From contig CAVTSD010000005.1 in the NCBI GenBank assembly GCA_963737365.1, positions 124,001 through 188,000 on the forward strand: DNA of 64,000 nucleotides, in the 5' to 3' direction. Positions 55,479 to 63,339 of the stretch are shown piece after piece. The position numbers and the translations under genes were made by a program. The stretch's first letter is position 1. Each line of letters opens with the position of its first letter. The notes below the pieces were generated by a model. The model was not told the DNA's origin, did not search any database, and saw only the letters and a list, made by a program, of their open reading frames with translations. This DNA is from Roseiarcus sp963737365. Lineage in GTDB: Bacteria > Pseudomonadota > Alphaproteobacteria > Rhizobiales > Beijerinckiaceae.

Positions 55479-56283
55479 ATGCTCGTCTGGTCGCGTTCCG
55501 GCCGTGTCGTCATATGGCTCCTTACAGCTTTGCTCATCGGCGTGATCTTCATCGCCCCACTTGCGGTTATTCTCGCGGCGAGCTTGGCCAAGCAGTGGAA
55601 CGGCGTCCTGCCGACGGGCTTCACCCTCGATCATTACGCATCCGCCGCAGGCGGCGCCTCGGGCGACGCGGTGCTCGCGAGCCTCGTCACCGGGCTCGTC
55701 GCGAGCCTTCTCGCGCTTCTTTGCGGATCGTGGGCGGCGCTCGCTTTGCGCGCCCAGGGGGAAGCATGGAGCCGAGCCTTGGGGCTCCTGTTCTTCATTC
55801 CGAGCGCCGTGCCGTCGGTGTCGGTGGGGCTGGGGGCTTCTGGTCGCGTTCAGCCACCGGCCGCTTCTCCTCAATGGCACGATAGCGATCGTGATCCTCG
55901 CCCACTTCGTGCTCATCTCGGCTTTTTCCTTCGGCAATGTCTGCGCGGGCCTCGTGCGGCTCTCGCCGGATTTCGAGGAGGTCGCCTCGAGCCTCGGCGC
56001 GCGGCCGACTTACCGGCTCGCCAAAGTGACGCTGCCTCTGATCGCGCCCTATCTGATTGCCGCGTTCGGCCTGAGCTTCGCCCTCTCGATGGGAGAACTC
56101 GGGGCGACAGTCATGGTCTACCCGCCAGGCTGGGTGACGCTGCCGGTGGCCATCTTCGGTCTCACCGATCGCTGCAATATTTTCTCAGGCGCGGCGCTGA
56201 CTATGATTTTGGTCGCCGCGACTCTGGCGCTCCTGATTGGCCTCGAGCGCCGGCCACTGGGCGCTGTGGGACGCAGGACCTAG
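55479..56283 (+). pseudogene. phnV: second phosphonate ABC transporter permease, frameshifted
   Basis: The first frame covers helices 1-3 to 'IPSAVPSVSVGLG'; the rest continues in the +1 frame as 'LLVAFSHRPLLLNGTIAIVI', 'EEVASSLGARPTYRLAKVTL' (EAA loop) and 'ELGATVMVYPPGWVTLPVAI'. The run of five G at about 55830-55834 would, with four, read LGLLVAF, so one G is inserted. Joined, the product is a normal permease of about 265 residues. It starts 5 bp after phnU. Confidence 0.82.
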
Positions 56284-56311
56284 ATCCCGCTTGACTGGCG
56301 GCAAAATAGAT

Positions 56312-56327
56312 ATAAAGATATGCTTAT
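56312..56327 (+). promoter_or_regulatory. candidate SahR-type operator over the start codons
   Basis: ATAAAGATATGCTTAT is an imperfect inverted repeat (6 of 8 positions pair) around a central ATAT, covering the start region of the ArsR-methyltransferase gene (ATG at 56320 and 56326). TTGACT at 56291-56296 is a plausible -35 with the AT-rich repeat in the -10 area. A regulator bound here would block its own transcript and metF. Confidence 0.45.
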
Positions 56328-57339
56328 GTCTGATGGCCGAAGACCACCCCCCCTTGCCTTCCGCGCTCTGCTCACCGGCCTTGAAGCGGCCGGCGAAGAG
56401 ACGCGGCTGCGCATCCTATGCCTCTTGGAAGTGGCCGAACTCACGGTAAGCGAGCTCGTCGCCATTCTCGGCCAGTCGCAGCCGCGTGTGTCCCGCCATC
56501 TGCGGTTGTTGGTCGAAGCAGGCCTCGCCACTCGCCAGCGAGAGGGCGCCTGGGCCTTCTTCCGCCTTGCCGAGCCGGGCGGGGCGCTCGCGCACGAATG
56601 GCTGCGCCGTCTCGATCCGGCCGATCCGATCGTGAACGCGGACCGTGTCCGCCTCGACGTTGCGCGCGAGACGCGCCGCAAGCAGGCGGCGGCCTATTTC
56701 GCCACCCGCGCTGGCGATTGGGACCAGATCCGTGCGCTCCATGCGCCGGAAGAGCGCGTCGAAGCGGCGCTCGTCGACATGATCGGAGCCAAGCCCTTCC
56801 GCAATCTGCTCGATCTTGGCACGGGGACCGGGCGCATGCTGGAACTTCTCGCCCCGAGAGCGGCGCGCGCCGTCGGCGTTGACCAGAGCGCGGCGATGCT
56901 GGCGCTGGCGCGCGCGCGCATCGATCAGGCGGGCCTCAGGCATGTGTCGTTGCGGCAGGGTGACATTTACGCGCCGCCTGTCGAACGCGACGCCTACGAC
57001 CTCGTCGTCGTCCACCAGGTGCTGCACTTCCTTGACGATCCGGCCCGCGCGCTTGCTGAAGCGAGGCGGGCTCTCGCGCCGGGCGGGCGGCTCGTGGTCG
57101 TGGACTTTGACGCCCACGACCAGGAATTCCTGCGCGACGAATTCGCTCATCGCCGTCTCGGCTTCGCGGTCGACGAGATCGAGGGCTATCTCGCTGAGGC
57201 GGGCCTCTCCTCGATCCGGGTCGAGCGTGTTCCGCCAGCCAGGGGCGAGGCCGGCAAGCTGACCGTCGGGCTCTGGATGGCCGAGGATCCGCGCGTCATC
57301 TCCGATGATTTCCATAAGGCCGATACGGAGTTCGCGTGA
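56320..57339 (+). CDS. ArsR-family HTH fused to SAM methyltransferase domain (SahR-like)
   Basis: 339 residues. ArsR-type winged HTH at about 20-95 ('EETRLRILCLLEVAELTVSE', 'QSQPRVSRHLRLLVEAGLA'), a linker, then a Rossmann methyltransferase-like domain from about 150 with 'LLDLGTGTGRMLELLA', 'AVGVDQSAAML' and 'DLVVVHQVLHFLDDP'. Such fusions upstream of metF are thought to sense SAM or S-adenosylhomocysteine and control the methionine cycle. ATG codons at 56320 and 56326 are both possible; no Shine-Dalgarno sequence is visible, so leaderless translation is possible. Its stop overlaps metF. Confidence 0.88.
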   Translation: MLMSDGRRPPPLAFRALLTGLEAAGEETRLRILCLLEVAELTVSELVAILGQSQPRVSRHLRLLVEAGLATRQREGAWAFFRLAEPGGALAHEWLRRLDPADPIVNADRVRLDVARETRRKQAAAYFATRAGDWDQIRALHAPEERVEAALVDMIGAKPFRNLLDLGTGTGRMLELLAPRAARAVGVDQSAAMLALARARIDQAGLRHVSLRQGDIYAPPVERDAYDLVVVHQVLHFLDDPARALAEARRALAPGGRLVVVDFDAHDQEFLRDEFAHRRLGFAVDEIEGYLAEAGLSSIRVERVPPARGEAGKLTVGLWMAEDPRVISDDFHKADTEFA

Positions 57340-58277
57340 TGGCGGCGAAACCCCTCCCGCTGAGCCGCGCCGGGGCGCAGGTTCGTGTTTCCTTCGAGTT
57401 TTTCCCGCCGAAGACCGCGGACATGGAGGCGAACCTGTGGGAGGCGGCCACTCGGCTCGAGCCGCTCAATCCCGCCTTCGTCTCGGTCACCTACGGCGCC
57501 GGCGGCTCGACGCGCGAGCGCACCCATGCGCTCGTCGAGCGCATGGCGCGTGAGACTACGATGAAGCCCGCGGCGCATCTGACCTGCGTCGGCTCTTCGT
57601 GTGGCGAGATTCGCGAGACGCTTCGCGATTATCACTCAGCTGGCGTGCGCCACGTTGTGGCTCTGCGTGGCGACCCTCCGACCGGTTTCGACGCGCCTTA
57701 CGAAACCGTTCCCGGCGGCTATCGATCGACTGCCGAACTCGTCGCCGACGCCGCGAAGATGGGCTTCGAAGTGTCGGTCGGGACCTATCCGGAGCGCCAT
57801 CCGCAAAGCCCGACATTGCTGCATGACATCGAGATTCTTCGAGATAAGGTCGACGCCGGGGCGACCCGGGCCATTACCCAGTTCTTTTTCGACAACACGG
57901 CCTATTTCCGATTTCTCGACGTCGCCGCCGCCGCCGGCCTCGACATTCCGATCGTGCCTGGCATTTTTCCGGTGCAGAACTTCAAGCAGACCGCCAATTT
58001 CGCCAGGAGAACAGGGGCAAGCGTGCCGCAATGGCTCGCCGACCGGTTCGAGGGGCTGGAGGACGACGCCGCGACGCGCCGTCTTGTCGCCGCGGCCGTG
58101 TGCGCAGAGCAGGTGATCGACCTCATCGACCATGGCGTCAAGGAGCTGCATTTCTACACGATGAATCGCGCTGATCTCGTGTTCGCGATCTGCCATCTGG
58201 TCGGCCTGCGAGCCGCGCCCGCGCTGGTTGCGCCCATCGAGCAGGAATCGCCTGCCGCGGCGGCTGCACTGGGATAA
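57339..58277 (+). CDS. metF: 5,10-methylenetetrahydrofolate reductase
   Basis: 312 residues, TIM barrel with FAD. 'RVSFEFFPPKTADMEANLWE' carries the catalytic Glu, then 'SVTYGAGGSTRERTH', 'HLTCVGSS', 'VALRGDPPTG', 'TQFFFDNTAYFRF', 'PGIFPVQN' and the C-terminal 'GVKELHFYTMNR'. Makes 5-methyl-THF for methionine synthesis. The ATG at 57339 overlaps the upstream stop (TGATG); a GTG at 57336 is also possible. The methionine synthase gene that often follows is not here. Confidence 0.95.
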   Translation: MAAKPLPLSRAGAQVRVSFEFFPPKTADMEANLWEAATRLEPLNPAFVSVTYGAGGSTRERTHALVERMARETTMKPAAHLTCVGSSCGEIRETLRDYHSAGVRHVVALRGDPPTGFDAPYETVPGGYRSTAELVADAAKMGFEVSVGTYPERHPQSPTLLHDIEILRDKVDAGATRAITQFFFDNTAYFRFLDVAAAAGLDIPIVPGIFPVQNFKQTANFARRTGASVPQWLADRFEGLEDDAATRRLVAAAVCAEQVIDLIDHGVKELHFYTMNRADLVFAICHLVGLRAAPALVAPIEQESPAAAAALG

Positions 58278-59141
58278 AACGCCAGGAAGGCTCGCCGGCC
58301 AGCTGGCCAGCAGAGTTGCCTCCACGGTTCGAGATAAGACGCAACGGCGGTAGGTCCGCGTATTCCTCATGTCCGGGCGCGGTCGGGCGTTGGGAGCCGG
58401 TTGAGCATCCCTTGAGCGTCTTCGCCTAAAGATGTGAAAATCAGGAAATATATCATCTTTCAAGAAATTTCTGCTATCCTATCAGATTGCGTCATAACCG
58501 GAGGCTTTGTGTCTCAATCCTTGTCGAACTCCTTGGCCACGCCAGCGCCAGGTCCGGGGCCTGCCTGCAGGAGGCCACACTGAAGCGCGGATTTCCCCAG
58601 CCTGGGATTAGGTATTTTATGAGCCAAAACTTGAGTCGAAAAGGCGAACGAAAGGTCGTCAAGGCCTTGAGCGACCAATCGTTCAAAATTTCGAATTTCG
58701 CAAGCGGTCATTTCAATCGCTCACCGCCTGGACAGCGAATCCGTTCGTTTCTACAACGCGAAGATTTGTCTCATCTTTCACTTTTTCGGCCATTTTGGGA
58801 GCGTGATGTGCAGTTGGCACGCGCTTCTTCCGTCTCCGGTCCGAGCGAACGACGCACAGGCGCGAAGCACCGTCTCAGAGCAACCATCTGGCGCTTAACT
58901 CTTGCGGGGTCGACGAAGGACAGCCTCTCCAGTCTCACGCGAGCAAACTCGCGCGCCGAGCAAGGCCCGGCAAAAAGTTGCGTGAAGATCACTTAAGACC
59001 ATGAAATCATTGATGCGCGGAAACTTCTGCGCGATCGGCTCCTCCTTTGTTCGAACAGTCGCATCGCCGACGACAAGCGCGATTTTCCGATTTCTGGTTA
59101 ACCAAACCTTTCGAAATCCGCAATGCTCGACGCCCTAGTCG
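58278..59141. other. gene-poor, AT-richer region before luxI
   Basis: About 860 bp with no gene I can support. Base composition is visibly lower in GC than the flanks from about 58430 onward (for example 58438-58490). The plus-strand frame 58619-58996 (ATG, 125 codons) has no good ribosome binding site, biased composition or recognisable motif. No tRNA, IS ends or long repeats seen. Confidence 0.5.
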
Positions 59142-59170
59142 TTGACTTGGATTTCGCATTTTTCCATTAT
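59142..59170 (+). promoter_or_regulatory. candidate sigma-70 promoter of luxI
   Basis: TTGACT (59142-59147), a 17-bp spacer, and CATTAT (59165-59170) make a good -35/-10 pair about 115 bp before the luxI ATG. This predicts a transcript start near 59177. Confidence 0.5.
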
Positions 59171-59209
59171 GAACAAACCAAGAACATTCTGCGGCGAGGT
59201 TCAGGCAGG

Positions 59210-59225
59210 ATTGTTCCGAAACAAT
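59210..59225 (+). promoter_or_regulatory. inverted repeat in the luxI leader, possible regulator site
   Basis: ATTGTTCCGAAACAAT has perfect 6-bp arms (ATTGTT/AACAAT) around CCGA. It lies downstream of the candidate promoter (about +33) and 58 bp before the ATG. It is 16 bp and does not match the classic 20-bp lux box; from its place it would act as a repressor site or an RNA hairpin. Confidence 0.4.
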
Positions 59226-59283
59226 GCAGTTACCCACAGAAGGTCATTCCGCCTTCGTGACTCCGACTGCAACAGGAGCGGCG

Positions 59284-59922
59284 ATGTTGAAGCTTATTGA
59301 AGGGTCCTATGCTTCCTTTTTCCCGAAGGAAATCGATGCGATGTTTCGCAATCGGGCCGAGACGTTTTCGCACCGTCTCGGCTGGGAGGTGACGGTTAAG
59401 GACGGTTACGAGCGAGATGTCTTCGACGACTTGAACCCCCTCTATCTCGTGTCCGTCGACCCCGACACGGAAGAATACTGGGGCTCCCTCAGACTGCTCC
59501 CGACCACGGGTCCCAACATGCTGCGCGACGTCTTCCCCCAATTGCTTGACGGCGACTACATCGAGAGCGCCACGATCTGGGAGTGTTCGCGGATCTGCGC
59601 CACCGCTGCGCCCGGCCAGCCAGAGAGAAATGGCGGCGGCGTCAACTACGTCCTGAGCGAGCTCATTCTGGGCATCGGCGAAGTCGCGGTGGCCGCCGGA
59701 CTGACCCAGATCGCGGCCGTTTTCGACGCCAGAATCCTTCGGGTTCTGAGGACCGCCGGTTGCAACCCTGAGATTATCGGAACGCCCCAGGAGATCGGCG
59801 AGGTCATGAGCTACGCCGGCCTTTTCGACACCGGCGAGGGGCCACTCAAAGCGTTTCGCGTGGCGGCCGGGATCCACCGCTCAGTCCTCGCTCCAGGCGC
59901 AAGAGAAATGGCGTTCGCCTAA
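59284..59922 (+). CDS. luxI: acyl-homoserine-lactone synthase
   Basis: 212 residues. 'MFRNRAETFSHRLGWEV' carries the conserved Arg, Phe and Trp, and 'DDLNPLYLVSVD', 'GSLRLLPTTGPNML' and 'WECSRICA' the substrate core. LuxI-type enzymes make AHL signals from SAM and acyl-ACP. The ATG at 59284 has AGGAG 5 bp upstream; an earlier in-frame start at 59224 adds 20 residues with no family match. The gene looks intact, while the likely receptor gene 1.4 kb downstream is frameshifted. Acyl chain length cannot be read. Confidence 0.92.
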   Translation: MLKLIEGSYASFFPKEIDAMFRNRAETFSHRLGWEVTVKDGYERDVFDDLNPLYLVSVDPDTEEYWGSLRLLPTTGPNMLRDVFPQLLDGDYIESATIWECSRICATAAPGQPERNGGGVNYVLSELILGIGEVAVAAGLTQIAAVFDARILRVLRTAGCNPEIIGTPQEIGEVMSYAGLFDTGEGPLKAFRVAAGIHRSVLAPGAREMAFA

Positions 59923-60477
59923 TCTCCCGCAATCCCAAGGCCCAGTCGGCCTCAGTATCCAGGCCGTCCATCTCCAAGAAAGACCTTCGTTATGGCACAT
60001 CCCCCACACAACCAGCGAGTGGTAAAAATGTCGAAAAATCATAGCCTTGTAGAATTTGTTCACGATTTGTTTTCCCCACGTCTGTTCCTTGTGATTTCAA
60101 TGCAAATCACCAAACTGCCGCTGCTGTTCGGGGGCATAAGGAGGTGGGTGGATCGGCCGACGATCAACAGTAGAAAACTGAATTATCAGGCCGCGTATCC
60201 ACTGCGTTGAAGCCAACCTTGCCTTTCCATCATGACGCATCGGGGGCACTTTCTCGCGAACAAGAAAGCTGGTGCGGGGAACATCGAGCAGTTCGTCGAC
60301 GGGCACGAGCCCGTGTGGCTCCATCGGTGCAAGAGGCCTCAGTCGCAAGTGATTCCGGATGGTCGCGACGCCATCCAACGATACGCGTGCGCGCCGAGCG
60401 CTTAAAAAGCGCAGGCGCTTTAGCCGAACCGTCGCAGATTGCGAGGTGCTGCGCGACACCTACAACCGGAGAGACTT
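59923..60477. other. intergenic region between luxI and the exported protein
   Basis: About 555 bp. An AT-rich stretch lies at 60026-60110. A Shine-Dalgarno-like AAGGAGG at about 60138-60144 is followed only by a 9-codon GTG frame. The plus-strand frame 59992-60210 (72 codons) has no recognisable family. Nothing firm is visible. Confidence 0.4.
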
Positions 60478-60879
60478 ATGAAAAAGATATCGTTGATTTT
60501 GTTCGCGTCATGGCTCATCTCAATACCGGAGGCCCGGGCGCTAAGTCCTACAGGACGATCGGTCCCAATAAGCATCACAACGGCCTCAACTCAGCTGGTG
60601 TCCCCCTCAGGCTCAACTCAGATTTACGTGACCGCATGGGACGTGTTAGCAAACACGACAGGCAACTTTAGTCTTGTTTACGGAACAACAACGAAGGCGC
60701 CGTGCGACACAGGGACTGTAGCGATAACCGGGAACTACACTTTTGCCGCGCAATCGGGCATATCCCGGGACGGCGGCGCACAGCCGCTCTATGTTATTCC
60801 TTCCGGCAACTCGCTCTGCGCAGTGACATCGGGCGCAGCTATTTCGTTCGCTGGCTCGCTTTCCTACACGCAGTTCTAA
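60478..60879 (+). CDS. small exported protein with phage-structural-like domain
   Basis: 133 residues. Signal peptide 'MKKISLILFASWLISIPEARA', then a Ser/Thr/Gly-rich beta-sheet sequence with two Cys that could pair ('KAPCDTGTVAITGNY' and 'GNSLCAVTSGAAISF'), ending in 'AGSLSYTQF'. The pattern 'LVYGTTT...CDTGT..ITG.Y....Q.GI' up to 'LCAVTSGAAI.F.GSL.YTQF' resembles short proteins seen in phage and prophage regions, recalled by eye only. CGGAGAG precedes the ATG. It lies between luxI and luxR, so it may be a quorum-regulated gene. Function unknown. Confidence 0.65.
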   Translation: MKKISLILFASWLISIPEARALSPTGRSVPISITTASTQLVSPSGSTQIYVTAWDVLANTTGNFSLVYGTTTKAPCDTGTVAITGNYTFAAQSGISRDGGAQPLYVIPSGNSLCAVTSGAAISFAGSLSYTQF

Positions 60880-61137
60880 ACAGGGCGCCGACGGGAAGTT
60901 CGGGCTCCGCTGGCGTTACAGCGGAGCTCACTCCCGATCATACGACTGAAGCAAGGAAGTCTCTGCTCTCTGCGCAACTCGCAAGTAGTAAAAGCAACAA
61001 AATTGCCCGTCACCAAGTGTCACAATTAAAATTCTTTACAATGTTCCCGTTTTGTTGTCTACCTTTATGTCGCTTGTCATTCTTTCCTTACGTCATCAAA
61101 CTGGCTTTGAGCGGGAGTCAAGTATTGGGGGGCGGGA

Positions 61138-61362
61138 TTGGCCAAGAAATCAAAAAAGAGCGCACCCGCGCTTATAGAGACAAAACGGCCTGTTGGGGAA
61201 TTGAATCTGTCGGCCTGTGAAGCTCGCAGGCTATATGGCATCTGCGTTGAACTTCTTGAACTCTGCAGCCATGTCTCTGGTCGAATAGATCCTCAGGCTG
61301 GCTGGATGGTCGCTCATGCGCGCGACGAAGTCATGCTGGGGATCTTCGATGTTAAACCTTAG
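61138..61362 (+). CDS. hypothetical small protein overlapping luxR
   Basis: 74 residues from TTG 61138. A Lys-rich start (AKKSKKSAPALIETKRP) is followed by a likely helix pair ('ACEARRLYGICVELLELCSH', 'WMVAHARDEVMLGIFD'). G-rich sequence 2-8 bp before the TTG is a weak ribosome site. It overlaps the luxR start by 14 bp, which suggests coupling. I do not recognise the family; coding character is plausible but not proven. Confidence 0.45.
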   Translation: MAKKSKKSAPALIETKRPVGELNLSACEARRLYGICVELLELCSHVSGRIDPQAGWMVAHARDEVMLGIFDVKP

Positions 61363-62120
61363 CAAAACTCTGGATACCGCCATCAGCATCGAATCGGCGA
61401 CTGCCCGGCTAACGGAGACCATCCTCGGCAACGACGACCGCGACCTTGCCGAAACCCTGAAGACGATAGCGACCGATATCGGTCTCTCGCACATCTCTTA
61501 TGTGCGATTATCGCCGGACAAGAGCCCCGACATGTGCCTCTTGGTCGCGGTCGTCACCTATTCGCGATTGTGGCAGCACCGGTACTTCGTCAAGAAGTAC
61601 ATGTCCAACGACCCCGTCATTTATTACGGGCGTGAGTTCTGATCAACCCTTCGATTGGTCCAGCCTGCCTGTTGACGATCCGGCGACGAAAGCGTTCTTC
61701 GCGGACGCCTTGAACCACAGCGTCGGTCGGAACGGCCTGACGATTCCTTTGCGCAATCGGCGGGGCGTGTGCGCGCTCGTTTCGTTCACCTGCGACCTCC
61801 CGGCGGACGAATGGGAAGCCTATAAGTCGGCGAATATGGCGAAGCTTAAACTTCTGTCCGTTCTCATTGATTCCGCATCGCACATCAATTTCAAATTGCC
61901 CGCTTTCCAGGTCCATCTGTCGAACCGGGAAGAGCAATGTCTGCTCTGGGCCGCGCGGGGCAAGACTTATCAGGAGATCGCGGAGATCCTGGGCCTGGCC
62001 TTTGGCAGCGTGAAAACCCACCTGGACGCGGCGCGCCACAAGCTGCACTGCATGAATTTGACCCACGCAGCCGCGGTCGCCTTCGCCACCGGCGTCATTC
62101 CAGCCCAGGCGCTGAAATAG
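61349..62120 (+). pseudogene. luxR: LuxR-family quorum-sensing regulator, frameshifted
   Basis: The first frame (ATG 61349) has the N-terminal half of an autoinducer-binding domain ('DLAETLKTIATDIGLSHISY', 'YFVKKYMSNDPVIYYGREF') and stops at 61640-61642. The +1 frame continues 'DQPFDWSSLPVDDPATKAFF', 'RNGLTIPLRN', then the LuxR HTH 'LSNREEQCLLWAARGKTYQE' and 'LGLAFGSVKTHLDAARHKL'. The break is at about 61633-61645. Joined, the length is about 256 residues, normal for LuxR. Either an inactive receptor or a sequence error; a short signal-binding fragment and a lone HTH could in principle be made. Confidence 0.85.
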
Positions 62121-62141
62121 GCTAAAGACCGCGCGCTCGCC

Positions 62142-63248
62142 TCAGGCGCGCGCTATGACCGCGACCGGGCCGCCGCCCGCGGGGCCCTGATGCTCGGCGC
62201 CGCCCGACACATAGACCGCGCCGGTCCCCGCCACGCCGCCGATCAAACCCCCGACAGCCGCGCGGGCATGCCGTGTGGCGTTGATGTCCGAATCCTCGAG
62301 CATGGTGTGACGAAGGCCTCGAATCGTCCCCTCCGGGGAAGCTTCGGCCTTGGCGAGAACATTGACGAGCCGGTTTTGCGATTGCGCGTCGATCGCGCCC
62401 AGTCCCACGCTCTCGAGCGCCTGCATCACCGCCGGCAGATCGATCGCATCTCGCATCACCGCATGGCCGATTTTGAACGCGCTCGTCGAGACGCGCGAAT
62501 TGCCGATCAAAATGACGACATTGTGCATGAGCTCGATTCCGGCCGAACACGACGCGACCGATGAATAGAGCGTCCAATCTTTCAATACCTGGCTTTCGCC
62601 GGCCTCAGCGCCGATCTCGCCGAGCGCTTTGGCGACGCCGATGGCCGAGGCGCCGCGCGAATAACCCATCGAGGCATAGCCGCTCGCGGTGACCACTCTC
62701 TTGCCGCGCGCGCCCGCTTCCTGAACGCGCTCGCTGGTCAGAAGCGGGCATTTGATCTGGACGAAATGCACGTCGCTGACGGCCTCGATCGATGCGTCGC
62801 GCATCGCCGCTTCGACCGCGTTCATCGTTTCTTCGATCTGCGCGTCGCGGCCGATTTCCTCCGGCAAAAAATCGCGCGTATGCGCAACGCCGACGCTGAG
62901 CCGCTTTTCGCTGGAGTCCTTGCCGGCTCTCTCAGGCGCGCGGCTTCGCGCAAACACTGTGATGTGTGGAGAAAGCACGCCTTCCGTGCCGCCCGACATG
63001 ACGAACGCAATTCGAGCCTCGACCTTCCGCGGAGCGAGTTTGAGAAGCGGAGACAGCGCGGCACACAAGGCCGCGACCGCGTATTCTCGAGTGAAGTCGT
63101 TGACCCCGCCATTGCCTTCGGTCTTGCCCAGCACCGCGACAATGGAGGAAGGTTCGAGCGCGCCGCTCTCGATGAGGGCCAAGAGGCCGGATACGTCGCC
63201 CGGTCCGTTGGTCGGAATCCGAATGACGTCGAATGAATTCGGCTGCAT
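62142..63248 (-). CDS. ring-opening amidohydrolase (cyanuric acid hydrolase/barbiturase family)
   Basis: 368 residues, as in AtzD (about 363). The family has three similar repeats, each with a Ser-Lys pair: 'FVMSGGTEGVLSPH' in repeat 1, 'VTASGYASMGYSRGAS' in repeat 2, and 'VYVSGGAEHQGPAGGGPVAV' at the end of repeat 3. Opens cyanuric acid or barbituric acid rings. The ATG at 63248 has GGAGAGG upstream; the frame is open to 63305. No biuret or allophanate hydrolase genes are adjacent, so substrate and pathway are open. Confidence 0.88.
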   Translation of the reverse strand: MQPNSFDVIRIPTNGPGDVSGLLALIESGALEPSSIVAVLGKTEGNGGVNDFTREYAVAALCAALSPLLKLAPRKVEARIAFVMSGGTEGVLSPHITVFARSRAPERAGKDSSEKRLSVGVAHTRDFLPEEIGRDAQIEETMNAVEAAMRDASIEAVSDVHFVQIKCPLLTSERVQEAGARGKRVVTASGYASMGYSRGASAIGVAKALGEIGAEAGESQVLKDWTLYSSVASCSAGIELMHNVVILIGNSRVSTSAFKIGHAVMRDAIDLPAVMQALESVGLGAIDAQSQNRLVNVLAKAEASPEGTIRGLRHTMLEDSDINATRHARAAVGGLIGGVAGTGAVYVSGGAEHQGPAGGGPVAVIARA

Positions 63249-63339
63249 GGCCTCTCCCGCGTCAACGGCGGATCTACGACGGCGCGATCGTTCCGTTTGC
63301 GCCATTACCAGGCGGCGCCAATTGCGATGATCGCGCCTC

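Noticed and set aside
58619..58996. Possible 125-codon gene before luxI
   Set aside because: Weak ribosome site, no recognisable motif and no coding-like residue pattern; kept only as part of the intergenic note.
59992..60210. Possible 72-codon gene after luxI
   Set aside because: No Shine-Dalgarno sequence at either ATG, and no family resemblance.
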